NCBI RefSeq assembly: GCF_007993815.1
Contig: NZ_VJWE01000013.1
Location: 186,001-250,000 of the forward strand
Direction: 5' to 3'
Source of the DNA: Acidovorax delafieldii
Lineage (GTDB): Bacteria > Pseudomonadota > Gammaproteobacteria > Burkholderiales > Burkholderiaceae_C
Length of the DNA: 64,000 nucleotides
This document shows, in pieces, positions 26,393 through 34,750 of this stretch. The notes below the pieces were generated by a model. It was not told the DNA's origin, searched no databases, and saw only the letters and a program-made list of their open reading frames with translations. A program made the position numbers and the translations under genes. Every line of letters begins with the position of its first letter. Positions within the stretch are counted from its first letter, which is position 1.

Positions 26393-26755
26393 CTAGTTGG
26401 TCTGCGCATCAAAGCGGTAGACCAGATAGGCTGGGCCCGCCAGGGGAATCTCGCGCGAGTATTTGAACGACACCACCACCTTGTCGCCTCGCTTCGTTAC
26501 CTCAAGGTCCGACCCCTTGATGGATTTGATGTCGTCAATGGCCGCAGCACGATCAAACGCAGCGCGCACCCCGGGCACCGTACTCTCCACCTTGGCCTTC
26601 TCAATGGCCTTTTTCGCCGAAGCGAACTCTAGGAAGATCGGAACTGATTGACCTCCGATAGCAAAAGCCGCCACAGCGATCAGCCCCACAAAAATCAGCC
26701 CGAAAAACGACAGCCCGCGTTGGCTTGAGCGGCTTGCAGTGCGATATGTTTTCAT
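26393..26755 (-). CDS. DUF4845-domain single-pass membrane protein
   Basis: 120 residues. A basic, Ser-rich N-terminus (MKTYRTASRSSQRG) and one membrane segment (LSFFGLIFVGLIAVAAFAIGG) precede a periplasmic domain with repeated alpha/beta character (KAKVESTVPGVRAAFDRAAAID). The family sits between lepB and rnc across beta- and gamma-proteobacteria; no function is established. The N-terminus is pilin-like in look (short positive leader before a hydrophobic helix), which is suggestive only. Start ATG 26755. Confidence 0.88.
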   Translation of the reverse strand: MKTYRTASRSSQRGLSFFGLIFVGLIAVAAFAIGGQSVPIFLEFASAKKAIEKAKVESTVPGVRAAFDRAAAIDDIKSIKGSDLEVTKRGDKVVVSFKYSREIPLAGPAYLVYRFDAQTN

Positions 26756-26792
26756 CAATGACCCCCTCAATGTTATTTGCAATCGCCCGCAC

Positions 26793-27767
26793 TCAATGGA
26801 ACGAGCCGATGCGCTTGAGATTACCGAAATTCATCCAGACAAAAAAGGCCTTGCCCACGATGTTGCCCTCGGGCACAAACCCCCAGTAACGGGAATCGAG
26901 CGAGTTATCGCGGTTGTCGCCCATCATGAAATAGTGCCCCTCCGGCACCTTGCAAGTGACACCTTCTACACTGTAGCGGCAGTTTTCACGATAGGCAAAA
27001 TTGCTGGCGCCTTGTACGAAAGCGGGCACATCGGGGTTATTCAACAACCGATGGGGCTGATCGCCGAGTTGCTCTTCAAACTGCTTGAAGTAACGCATGG
27101 AGTCTTCTTCAAAGAAGTCGGGCAACGCCTTGGTGTCAACAGCTTTACCGTTGATGGTGAGGCGCTTGTTGATGTAGGCCACCTCATCGCCCGGCACCCC
27201 TACCACACGCTTGATGTAGTCCATGCTGGGCTGTGGTGGATAGCGGAACACCAGAACATCGCCGCGAACGGGCCTGGAGCCCTCGGTCAACCGTGTGTTG
27301 ATAACAGGCAGTCGAATGCCATAGGTGAATTTATTCACCAAAATCAGGTCGCCAACGAGCAGCGTTGGGATCATGGAGCCCGATGGAATCTTGAAAGGCT
27401 CGAAAAGAAACGAGCGCAAGAAAAACACCGCAGCGATGACTGGGAACAACCCCGCAGTCCAGTCCAGCCACCAGGGTTGCATGAGGATGCGGCCCTTGGC
27501 TTCCTGCACATCCACATCCACCTTCTGGATGCCCATGCGATCTAGCTCCGCACGCCGCTCGGTTGCTGCGTCCTCGATGGCCTGCGCCGCGCGGCGCCGC
27601 CGGGGCAGAAAATAAATGCGCTCTGCCAGCCAGTAGATGCCGGTGACGACCGTCGCCAGAAACAAAAGCAGTGCAAAGTTGCCCTCGATAGCTCCGGTAT
27701 ACCAGGCACCGATATAGCCCACGAAGGCCGTCAGCACCAGTGACGTCAAAATTTGCATGAATTGCAT
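26793..27767 (-). CDS. lepB: Signal peptidase I
   Basis: 324 residues. Cleaves signal peptides at the outer face of the inner membrane. Two N-terminal membrane segments, a cytoplasmic loop, a further segment (FPVIAAVFFLRSFLFEPF) and the catalytic Ser in IPSGSMIPTLL; box with Lys in YIKRVVGVPGDEV; GDNRDNSLDSRYWGFVP near the C-terminus. ATG 27767 overlaps the lepA TGA by 1 nt. Encoded with lepA as is usual. Confidence 0.95.
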   Translation of the reverse strand: MQFMQILTSLVLTAFVGYIGAWYTGAIEGNFALLLFLATVVTGIYWLAERIYFLPRRRRAAQAIEDAATERRAELDRMGIQKVDVDVQEAKGRILMQPWWLDWTAGLFPVIAAVFFLRSFLFEPFKIPSGSMIPTLLVGDLILVNKFTYGIRLPVINTRLTEGSRPVRGDVLVFRYPPQPSMDYIKRVVGVPGDEVAYINKRLTINGKAVDTKALPDFFEEDSMRYFKQFEEQLGDQPHRLLNNPDVPAFVQGASNFAYRENCRYSVEGVTCKVPEGHYFMMGDNRDNSLDSRYWGFVPEGNIVGKAFFVWMNFGNLKRIGSFH

Positions 27768-29575
27768 CAATCTTCCACCTGCAAAATGGCCAGGAATGCC
27801 TCTTGAGGCACCTCGACCGATCCGATCTGTTTCATGCGCTTTTTGCCTGCTTTCTGCTTCTCAAGAAGCTTGCGTTTGCGGGTGATATCGCCGCCATAAC
27901 ATTTGGCCAACACGTTTTTGCGCAGTGCCTTGATGGTTTCGCGCGCAATGATGTTGGCGCCAATGGCCGCCTGGATGGCCACGTCATACATCTGGCGGCT
28001 GATGATCTCGCGCATCTTGGCAACCACTGCCCGGCCGCGGTACTGCGACTGCGAACGGTGCACGATGATGGACAAGGCATCCACCTTTTCTCCGTTGAGC
28101 AGGATATCCACCTTCACCACATCGGAGGCACGGTACTCCTTGAACTCGTAGTCCATGGAGGCGTAGCCGCGCGAGACCGATTTGAGCTTGTCAAAGAAGT
28201 CGAGCACGATCTCACCGAGGGGCATTTCATAAGTGAGCATTACCTGGCGACCGTGGTACGCCATGTTCATCTGCACGCCACGCTTCTGATTGGCCAGCGT
28301 CATCACCGGGCCCACATAGTCCTGCGGCATGTACAGATGGACCGTCACGATAGGCTCGCGGATTTCCTCCAGACGACCCTGGTCAGGCATCTTGGAAGGG
28401 TTCTCGACCATGATCACTTCGCCGTCGGCCTTGACCACCTCATAGACCACACTGGGGGCCGTCGTGATGAGGTCCTGGTCGAATTCGCGCTCCAGCCGCT
28501 CTTGCACGATCTCCATGTGCAACAGTCCGAGAAAGCCGCAGCGGAAGCCAAAGCCCAGCGCCTGACTCACCTCGGGCTCATAGTGGAGCGAAGCATCGTT
28601 GAGCTTGAGCTTTTCCAGGGCGTCACGCAGCGAGTCGTACTCGCTGGCTTCGGTGGGGTAAAGACCTGCGAACACCTGGGGCTGGATCTCCTTGAAACCA
28701 GGCAGCGCGTCCGTAGCAGGCCCTGCATTGTTGGGGAGCTTCTTCTCGAGCGTGATGGTGTCACCCACCTTGGCGGCCTGCAGCTCCTTGATGCCGGCAA
28801 TGATGTAGCCCACCTGCCCTGCATCGAGGGAATTGCGCGGCTCGTTGGCGGGCGTGAACACCCCCAGGTTGTCGGCGTTGTACACCGCGCCCGTGGCCAT
28901 CATCTTGATGCGCTCGCCCTTGAGCAAGCGGCCATCGACCACACGCACCAGCATGACCACCCCGACGTAGCTGTCGAACCAGCTGTCGATGATCATCGCG
29001 CGCAGCGGGCCATCGGCATTGCCACGTGGTGCGGGCACCTTGGCAACAATCGCCTCCAGAATCTCATCGATTCCCATACCGGTTTTGGCAGAACAAGGAA
29101 TCGCGTCGGTGGCATCAATGCCGATCACATCTTCGATCTCGGCCTTGGCGTTGTCTGGATCAGCGTTGGGCAGATCCATCTTGTTGAGCACCGGCACCAC
29201 TTCCACACCCAGATCCAGAGCGGTGTAGCAGTTGGCCACAGTCTGCGCTTCGACCCCCTGCGATGCATCCACCACCAACAGCGCACCCTCGCATGCAGAC
29301 AGCGAACGACTCACCTCATACGAGAAGTCCACATGCCCTGGCGTGTCGATCAGATTGAGGTTGTAGACCTGCCCATCCTGGGCCTTGTACTGCAGCGCAG
29401 CGGTCTGCGCCTTGATGGTTATCCCACGCTCTTTTTCGATATCCATCGAGTCCAGAACCTGGGCCTCCATCTCACGGTCTGCAAGACCTCCGCACCGCTG
29501 AATCAAGCGGTCGGCAAGCGTCGACTTGCCATGGTCGATGTGCGCAATGATGGAAAAATTTCTGATGTGATTCAT
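27767..29575 (-). CDS. lepA: Elongation factor 4 (LepA)
   Basis: 602 residues. Ribosome-associated translational GTPase. G1 [15 protein letters not shown]3 DTPGHVDF, G4 NKMDLP, and the EF4-specific C-terminal domain ([20 protein letters not shown], then [24 protein letters not shown]). Start is ATG 29575 (MNHIRNFSI); the TTG just before it is not needed. An intrinsic terminator on the same strand lies 45-75 nt upstream of the start, which makes an independent promoter or a leader attenuator likely. Confidence 0.96.
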   Translation of the reverse strand: MNHIRNFSIIAHIDHGKSTLADRLIQRCGGLADREMEAQVLDSMDIEKERGITIKAQTAALQYKAQDGQVYNLNLIDTPGHVDFSYEVSRSLSACEGALLVVDASQGVEAQTVANCYTALDLGVEVVPVLNKMDLPNADPDNAKAEIEDVIGIDATDAIPCSAKTGMGIDEILEAIVAKVPAPRGNADGPLRAMIIDSWFDSYVGVVMLVRVVDGRLLKGERIKMMATGAVYNADNLGVFTPANEPRNSLDAGQVGYIIAGIKELQAAKVGDTITLEKKLPNNAGPATDALPGFKEIQPQVFAGLYPTEASEYDSLRDALEKLKLNDASLHYEPEVSQALGFGFRCGFLGLLHMEIVQERLEREFDQDLITTAPSVVYEVVKADGEVIMVENPSKMPDQGRLEEIREPIVTVHLYMPQDYVGPVMTLANQKRGVQMNMAYHGRQVMLTYEMPLGEIVLDFFDKLKSVSRGYASMDYEFKEYRASDVVKVDILLNGEKVDALSIIVHRSQSQYRGRAVVAKMREIISRQMYDVAIQAAIGANIIARETIKALRKNVLAKCYGGDITRKRKLLEKQKAGKKRMKQIGSVEVPQEAFLAILQVED

Positions 29576-29619
29576 CAACGGAAAGCGTCAAGTGATTGAA
29601 TTAAAACAGTGCGCACAAG

Positions 29620-29650
29620 AAAAAAGGGCGCGTCGAATGGCGACGCGCCC
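29620..29650 (-). terminator. Rho-independent terminator upstream of lepA
   Basis: Perfect 10-bp stem GGGCGCGTCG / CGACGCGCCC (29626-29635 with 29641-29650) with a 5-nt loop. On the minus strand it is followed by six T residues (29625-29620). No such tract exists on the plus strand, so it acts on leftward transcription. It lies before, not after, lepA. Confidence 0.8.
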
Positions 29651-29684
29651 TGAACCAACAATCATTGGCAACTGCGATAGTTGG
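29620..29684 (-). ncRNA. Candidate small RNA or lepA leader fragment
   Basis: On the minus strand a TTTTTC (29718-29713), 16-bp spacer, TACAAT (29696-29691) could act as promoter. A transcript from about 29684 would be near 65 nt, with a small hairpin CAACT-atcgc-AGTTG (29683-29669) and the strong terminator as its 3' end. This could equally be the premature-termination product of a lepA leader, or the 3' end of a degQ transcript. Purely sequence-based. Confidence 0.25.
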
Positions 29685-29765
29685 AGCTTCATTGTAGGCA
29701 AAAAGGCCGCCTGAAAAAGCCCGCCCCTCGGCATCCAAGGGAAGTTGCCAGGGTGCAACAGGAAT

Positions 29766-29834
29766 TTTATACACAGTTTATACACAGTCCGCACAAGAAC
29801 AACGCTGGACAACTTGTGGGTGAGCTGTGGATCA
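29766..29834. promoter_or_regulatory. DnaA-box cluster
   Basis: Two perfect matches to the DnaA box TTATNCACA (29767-29775 and 29778-29786) lie in tandem as an exact 11-bp direct repeat TTTATACACAG, one helical turn apart. Opposed weaker boxes follow: TGTGGGTGA (29815-29823, 7/9), TGTGGATCA (29826-29834, 8/9) and TGTGCATTG (29837-29845, 7/9). Known role of such clusters is DnaA binding at origins, titration sites or DnaA-regulated promoters. No dnaA, dnaN or rpmH is near. Confidence 0.5.
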
Positions 29835-30044
29835 ACTGTGCATTGCTCAAAAACATCCCACATCGTGAACAGAGCGCCCGTCGATATGCAGATAAGCGTT
29901 GAACGCAAGTCTCTATTCTATCGAAACTGGTTGATGGACCTCTGAAAAGTTAGCAAAAGCTAACATCCAGACTGGTGTGGACGCCTCCTACCAACCCCTC
30001 AAAAAAAACCAAGCACCGACAATGGCCCCCTTGAAACGTAGGGA

Positions 30045-30064
30045 ATGGCCCGACTCCGGGCCAT
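30045..30064 (-). terminator. Possible degQ terminator stem
   Basis: 8-bp perfect stem ATGGCCCG / CGGGCCAT with a 4-nt loop, 22 nt beyond the degQ stop. On the minus strand it is followed by tccctacgttt, a poor T tract, so termination here would be weak or Rho-assisted. Confidence 0.35.
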
Positions 30065-30085
30065 CCTCGTTCTCGCTTGTGGCGC

Positions 30086-31555
30086 TTATCTGCCGGGGCG
30101 AATCAGCGCGTACTGAGCCCATTCGCCGCGGCGATACAGCACATTGATGGACTTGCTCTTATCAGCCTTGGAAAGCACGGATTCAAACTCTTTCACGCCC
30201 GCCACTTCGGTGTTGGCAACCGACAGGATGATGTCCCCTTCCCGGAGGCCAGCGCGTGCTGCCGCGTCCGTGGCGGTCGCCACGACCACCCCGCCCTTGA
30301 GCTTGAGTTCCTTCTTCTGGGCATCCGTCAGTTCCGTCACTGACAAACCGATCTGCTGTGCAGCGGCAGAGGCCTTGGGCTTCTCCTCGCGCTCGGCTAC
30401 TTTGGTGGCGGGCTTGTCAGGTTCGATCTCCGCGATGGTGATGGCCAGATCGCGGGATGCACCGCGACGGAACACCGTCACCGAACTGCGATTGCCTGGT
30501 TTGGTGTTGCCCACAAGGCGCGGCAGGTCTGCCACCTTCTCGATGGGTTTGCCATCAAAGCGCGTGATGATGTCGCCCGCCTCCACACCCGCTTTGTCTG
30601 CGGGCGATCCTGCCTCCACTCCGGTCACCAGAGCGCCCTGCGCCTTGCCCAGGCCAATCGACTCAGCAACATCCTTGGTGACTTGCCCGATCTGGACACC
30701 GATACGGCCACGCGTCACACGGCCCGAAGCGCGCAGCTGCTCACTCACACGGATGGCTTCATCCATGGGGATGGCGAACGAAATACCCATGAATCCGCCA
30801 GAGCGGGAATAGATCTGGCTGTTGATGCCCACCACCTCACCACGCATGTTGATGAGCGGCCCGCCAGAGTTTCCGGGGTTGATGGCCACATCCGTCTGGA
30901 TGAAGGGCAGGTAGTCACCCGTATCGCGCTGCTTGGCGCTGACGATGCCAGCAGTGACCGTGTTTTCCAGCCCAAAGGGTGAACCGATCGCCATCACCCA
31001 CTCGCCCACACGGAGGCGACTCACATCCCCCACTTTCACAGCAGGCAATCCTGACGCCTCGATCTTCACAACGGCCACGTCAGTGCGCTTGTCAGCCCCC
31101 ACGATGCGCGCCTTGAACTCACGCTTGTCCGTCAAGGTCACAATGACCTCGTCAGCGCCTTCAACCACATGCGCGTTGGTCATCACAAACCCGTCAGAGG
31201 TCAGAATGAAACCCGATCCCACTCCACGTGGCTGCGCCTCTTCTTCCTGTTGAGGCCGTTGAGGCCGCTGTTGACGCGGAGCATTGGGGATGGGTACCCC
31301 AAACCGGCGAAAGAATTCCAGCATCTCTTCGTCCATGCCATTGGCGTTGGCTCGACTGGACGCTTTCTCGACGGTGCGGATGTTGACCACCGACGGCCCC
31401 ACCTGATCCACCAGATCGGTGAAATCAGGCAAACCCCGAACCAGCGGTGCAGGTTGTGCCAACGCCGCATGGGGCGCTACCGAGACCGTGGCCAGACCAC
31501 CCATCAGGCATGCCACTGCCACCGAACGCAACATACTTCCATCAAACTTCGGCAT
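30086..31555 (-). CDS. degQ: Do-family periplasmic serine endoprotease (DegQ/MucD)
   Basis: 489 residues. Signal peptide MLRSVAVACLMGGLATVSVAPHAALAQ. Trypsin-like domain with catalytic His (TNAHVVEGADE), Asp (KRTDVAVVKI) and Ser (NPGNSGGPLIN), followed by two PDZ domains (IGVQIGQVTKDVAE... and LREGDIILSVANTEV). Degrades or refolds damaged envelope proteins. A Gln/Arg-rich loop (PQQEEEAQPRGV) sits before the His motif. It is the last gene of the rpoE-rseA-rseB-degQ envelope stress group, separated from rseB by 161 bp. Confidence 0.94.
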   Translation of the reverse strand: MPKFDGSMLRSVAVACLMGGLATVSVAPHAALAQPAPLVRGLPDFTDLVDQVGPSVVNIRTVEKASSRANANGMDEEMLEFFRRFGVPIPNAPRQQRPQRPQQEEEAQPRGVGSGFILTSDGFVMTNAHVVEGADEVIVTLTDKREFKARIVGADKRTDVAVVKIEASGLPAVKVGDVSRLRVGEWVMAIGSPFGLENTVTAGIVSAKQRDTGDYLPFIQTDVAINPGNSGGPLINMRGEVVGINSQIYSRSGGFMGISFAIPMDEAIRVSEQLRASGRVTRGRIGVQIGQVTKDVAESIGLGKAQGALVTGVEAGSPADKAGVEAGDIITRFDGKPIEKVADLPRLVGNTKPGNRSSVTVFRRGASRDLAITIAEIEPDKPATKVAEREEKPKASAAAQQIGLSVTELTDAQKKELKLKGGVVVATATDAAARAGLREGDIILSVANTEVAGVKEFESVLSKADKSKSINVLYRRGEWAQYALIRPGR

Positions 31556-31716
31556 CTTCGACCTTTCTTGATTCTTGGCGAATGCTGTTCACGAATTGTG
31601 TGTGACTGTGAAGAGTGTGACGCCAAATGGTTCCCCGCATTCGTCACGCCCTCCATGCCCACACAAACCGCCAAATGACCGGGTATGGCGGCCCGCAGCC
31701 ATCGGCAGCGCGGCTG

Positions 31717-32778
31717 TCAGCGCAGGCGCTCCAGCTGACCTACAAAAAGGCGTAGTGTCTGCAGAGGTACCTCTCCCACTGCGGTCAACCACGTGTCTGA
31801 CGGCCCACGCTGGGCTACCAGCTGTGTAGCGCCCATACTGGACACCTGGGGCTGCGCGGGATGGCGCTGCGGGTCGAAGGGCTCCAGAAACAACGACACC
31901 GAGGCCAGTCCATCGGAGTACAGGCACTGCAAGACACTGGAGGCATCCGGAGCGTCAGACATCGCCCGTCGGTGACAGCTGACAGGCACGAATCCGGCCA
32001 CGGGCTGGCGCAAGGCCCAACCTTCGGCCTTTGCCGTAGTTTTGACCACTGAGGGTGCAACCACCTTGTAACCCGACGTCGCGTCCATCAGACGCGTCAG
32101 CTGATCAACCTTCACCGGTGCATTGAGATCCAGCTCAGAAAAAGCCGCTTGCTCCAAGACCCGACCATCAGCCGCCAGCGTCTGCAGCTTCACCACCAGC
32201 CCGGTTTCACGCTCGCTCCAGAGCCGATAACCGAAACGCAGGGTATCCGTAGGCTGAAACCAGACCACGTCCGACACGAAGCCAGCCACCCGCTCCTGCC
32301 CCAGCAGGCGGGGCGTGTAGAACTGGGCGATCGATGTACCGCTGACCACAGGTACGCGCGGAAAGAGCCCAGATGCATCGCGGCGGTCTGACCGCACAAT
32401 GCGCGCCTGGGGCAGGAAGGTACGAACTTCGTCGTTACGGCGATAGACAGTGCGCGGAGTGCCACTGAGCGATTCAACCCGCTCCAATTGTTGCTGGCCA
32501 TCACATGCGTGCCAGATGCGTGAACTGGACATGGCGCCGTTGGCCGACAACACCACAAAGGTTCCGGCATAGGCTCGGATGCACGGTGCGCTGTGCATGC
32601 GCTCGATCCACTGCGCCATGTCGCGCTCTGCCACTGCAGTGGTAGTTGACTCAGAGGATGCAGCAGGAGCCCCCGCCACAGGCCCCACGAACAAGCCACA
32701 CATCGCTGCGGCTATCAGCGAGCCAAGCCATCGAACCCGGGTATTTCCAAAGACCTTCGCAACTCCAGAGGGGTTCAT
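31717..32778 (-). CDS. rseB: Sigma-E factor regulatory protein RseB/MucB
   Basis: 353 residues. Signal peptide ending near VGPVAGAPAAS; MucB/RseB N-terminal lipid/peptide-sensing domain (ERMHSAPCIRAYAGTFVV, SGTPRTVYRRNDEVRTF) and C-terminal domain (SDGLASVSLFLEPFD). In the periplasm it binds RseA and protects it from DegS until misfolded porins or LPS displace it. ATG 32778 follows an in-frame GTG. It lies after rseA with a 35-bp gap. Confidence 0.92.
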   Translation of the reverse strand: MNPSGVAKVFGNTRVRWLGSLIAAAMCGLFVGPVAGAPAASSESTTTAVAERDMAQWIERMHSAPCIRAYAGTFVVLSANGAMSSSRIWHACDGQQQLERVESLSGTPRTVYRRNDEVRTFLPQARIVRSDRRDASGLFPRVPVVSGTSIAQFYTPRLLGQERVAGFVSDVVWFQPTDTLRFGYRLWSERETGLVVKLQTLAADGRVLEQAAFSELDLNAPVKVDQLTRLMDATSGYKVVAPSVVKTTAKAEGWALRQPVAGFVPVSCHRRAMSDAPDASSVLQCLYSDGLASVSLFLEPFDPQRHPAQPQVSSMGATQLVAQRGPSDTWLTAVGEVPLQTLRLFVGQLERLR

Positions 32779-32813
32779 CACACGATCTCAGCGCCAGACA
32801 TACCGTTCACGAT

Positions 32814-33464
32814 TCAGCGGCCAGGAGTCTCAAAAGTAGCGTTGCGCAAAAAGCCAGCAGGCATCTGCAGGGCCGAAGTGCTGCCAAACTGCTTATGGGC
32901 CGCCAGCAACTCATCCAAGCGAGGATCCCGGATCATCACTTGCTGGCCGTCCGCATCAGCAACAGCCACGACAGGCGCACCTTGCGCCGTCGCACGCTCG
33001 GGGGAAGAAGCGGCCAGTTGAGCCCCCGCTCCGCCCGCCCCCTGCAGTTGGGAGAACGAGGTCCAGCCAATGGCGGCCACGGCGGCCAGCGACGCAAAGC
33101 CCGCAACTATCTTCCAACGGAAAACCGAAGCATTGGCAGCCACAGGCAGAGGGGTCGCTACGATGCCCAGTTGTGCTGGAACATGGGGACGCTGTGGCGG
33201 AGCTTCCTTGGCCAGCTCTTCGCGCAAGCGGGACAGAAACGCTGGATTTGCTGGCCGCGCCAAATCAGAAGAACGCAACGCATCGCCCACAAGGTGGTAA
33301 ACCGCCCATGTGTCGCGTCCTTCGTCTTCCGCCGCCCAGGCCAGCGCATCGGCAAACTCATCGCCGTGCAGCTGACCATCCGCCAGAGCAGATAGCTGTT
33401 CGCTCCGTCCGCCGGTCAAGCTGACGTCCGCCGAGGCGGTGATACCTGTTTGTGCCTTGTTCAT
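32814..33464 (-). CDS. rseA: Anti-sigma-E factor RseA/MucA
   Basis: 216 residues. N-terminal cytoplasmic anti-sigma domain (EQLSALADGQLHGDEFADALAWAAED, then DTWAVYHLVGDALRSSDL), one membrane segment (IVAGFASLAAVAAIGWTSF) and an Ala-rich periplasmic part that meets RseB. Sequesters RpoE at the membrane. It starts 9 bp after the rpoE stop. The periplasmic tail is short and not strongly conserved, as is usual for the family. Confidence 0.92.
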   Translation of the reverse strand: MNKAQTGITASADVSLTGGRSEQLSALADGQLHGDEFADALAWAAEDEGRDTWAVYHLVGDALRSSDLARPANPAFLSRLREELAKEAPPQRPHVPAQLGIVATPLPVAANASVFRWKIVAGFASLAAVAAIGWTSFSQLQGAGGAGAQLAASSPERATAQGAPVVAVADADGQQVMIRDPRLDELLAAHKQFGSTSALQMPAGFLRNATFETPGR

Positions 33465-33473
33465 TCAATCACC

Positions 33474-34100
33474 TCACCACCGTTTGCCCGACTGGTTTTC
33501 GAGCAAGGGTCGCACTTTGGCCGAAATGGCTTCTCGCGCCCGAAAAATTCGAGATCGCACCGTACCAATGGGGCACCCCATCGCGGTAGCAATTTCTTCA
33601 TAACTGAGCCCTTCAATCTCTCGCAGCGTGACAGCTTGGCGCAGATCATCGGGCAAGGCCTCCATGGCTGCATTCACGACCTGGGCGATTTCCTGGGCCG
33701 CAAGGACAGTTTCGGGGGTTTCGTCGCTGGTTAGTTCGTGTCCAAGGCGGGAAGTTTCATCCTCGTCCTCCGAACCCCTGAATGCATTTTCGGAAATGAC
33801 TGGGTTGCGCTTCATGTCCATGAGCGCCTTCTTGGCTGTGTTGACAGCAATCCGGTACAGCCAGGTGTAAAACTGGGCGTCGCCGCGAAACTGGTGCAGC
33901 GCCCGATAGGCGCGAATGAAGGTTTCCTGGGCAATGTCCTGCACCAGGTCCGTGTCGCGCACCATGCGCCCGATCAGTCGTTCGATGCGGCGTTGGTACT
34001 TGATGACCAGCAATTCATAGGCGCGCTGGTCGCCCGCTACCGTGCGCTCCACCAGTTGGAGGTCGCTGTCTTCGGAGGGGGAAGGCGGAATTACAGTCAT
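33474..34100 (-). CDS. rpoE: RNA polymerase sigma factor RpoE (AlgU-type ECF)
   Basis: 208 residues. ECF sigma factor for the envelope stress response. Region 2 contains YELLVIKYQRRIERLIGRMVRD, DIAQETFIRAYRALHQFRGD and FYTWLYRIAVNTAKK; region 4 has LPDDLRQAVTLREIEGLSYEEIATAMGCPIGTVRSRIFRAREAI. It directs transcription of protease and chaperone genes when RseA is degraded. First certain gene of the rpoE-rseA-rseB-degQ module. I did not find a clear self-regulated promoter of the GAACTT/TCTGA type upstream. Confidence 0.95.
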   Translation of the reverse strand: MTVIPPSPSEDSDLQLVERTVAGDQRAYELLVIKYQRRIERLIGRMVRDTDLVQDIAQETFIRAYRALHQFRGDAQFYTWLYRIAVNTAKKALMDMKRNPVISENAFRGSEDEDETSRLGHELTSDETPETVLAAQEIAQVVNAAMEALPDDLRQAVTLREIEGLSYEEIATAMGCPIGTVRSRIFRAREAISAKVRPLLENQSGKRW

Positions 34101-34106
34101 GGATAC

Positions 34107-34616
34107 TCAGTATTCACGCCCTGGGGCAGCTTGCCGGGCGGTTTCGTCAGCGTTGTCAGCGCCCGATCTGGCGCGCGAATATACCGCACGGCGCAAGTCC
34201 ATCCAGCGCTCTGGCTGACTGGAACGCTCCAGCCACAACCACAGCGGCGGATGTCCGACGAGCAAGATGCGCACCCACAGATGCGCCTGCAGATCCAGAA
34301 GCACCTCAGGGGGCGCTGAAAGCGTCAGCGGCACACTGGTGGGCGGCACCACTCGGTTCAGCGTCCAGGCTTGGCCGTCGAACTGCAAAACTCCACGGGC
34401 TTGGCTCCACCAAAAATGCATTACAGCCGCCATCGCTGGCAGCCAGAAGCACAGGGCCACTGCGATAGACAGATGCGCAGCACGGCTCCCCAAAGCGATC
34501 CAGGCAACCAAAACGGCACCACCAGCAAGCACCCAGGCAGCCAACAGCACGCCCAGAGCCCGACTGCGACGCAGCGAATATTGGACAGAGGGAGGCCGCC
34601 TCGAAAGCCGCGTCAC
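34107..34616 (-). CDS. Hypothetical membrane protein between fabF and rpoE
   Basis: 169 residues. I do not recognise the family. The basic N-terminus (MTRLSRRPPSVQYSLRRSR) is followed by two hydrophobic helices (ALGVLLAAWVLAGGAVLVAWIAL and SIAVALCFWLPAMAAVMHFWW) and a soluble tail with LQFDGQAWTL and WMDLRRAVYSRARS. This topology, and a position next to rpoE, resembles YgfX-like proteins, but that is weak. GTG 34616 is preferred because AGGGAG lies about 8 nt before it; a TTG at 34652 gives a longer form. It ends 6 bp before rpoE, so it is probably co-transcribed. Confidence 0.7.
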   Translation of the reverse strand: MTRLSRRPPSVQYSLRRSRALGVLLAAWVLAGGAVLVAWIALGSRAAHLSIAVALCFWLPAMAAVMHFWWSQARGVLQFDGQAWTLNRVVPPTSVPLTLSAPPEVLLDLQAHLWVRILLVGHPPLWLWLERSSQPERWMDLRRAVYSRARSGADNADETARQAAPGREY

Positions 34617-34750
34617 AAGACAGCTCCCTTCGACGGACGAATCAAGCGCCAACTCGATGACAGACCGACACCACAGTCAATGACACATCGCCCGCAGGCC
34701 CACGAGCGATACGTATTGCCACCGGATCCGAGATTGGTATGTGCGCGCAA

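Larger units (their letters stand above)
29576..30085. other. 510-bp intergenic region between degQ and lepA
   Basis: No supportable gene. Contents I can name: an intrinsic terminator on the minus strand (29620-29650), a candidate small transcript ending at it, two perfect tandem DnaA-box matches with weaker ones next to them (29766-29834), a 6-bp hairpin GTTAGC-aaaa-GCTAAC (29949-29964, followed on the minus strand by TTTTC), and an 8-bp stem close to the degQ stop (30045-30064). It is clearly more AT-rich than the flanking genes. Confidence 0.6.

Noticed and set aside
27803-29599. 598-codon open frame on the plus strand across lepA
   Set aside because: Exact antisense shadow of lepA in GC-rich DNA; His/Arg-rich with no family motifs, while lepA is certain.
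29760-29850. Chromosomal replication origin
   Set aside because: Only two perfect DnaA boxes, no dnaA/dnaN/rpmH/gidA nearby and no clear AT-rich unwinding element; kept as a DnaA-box cluster only.
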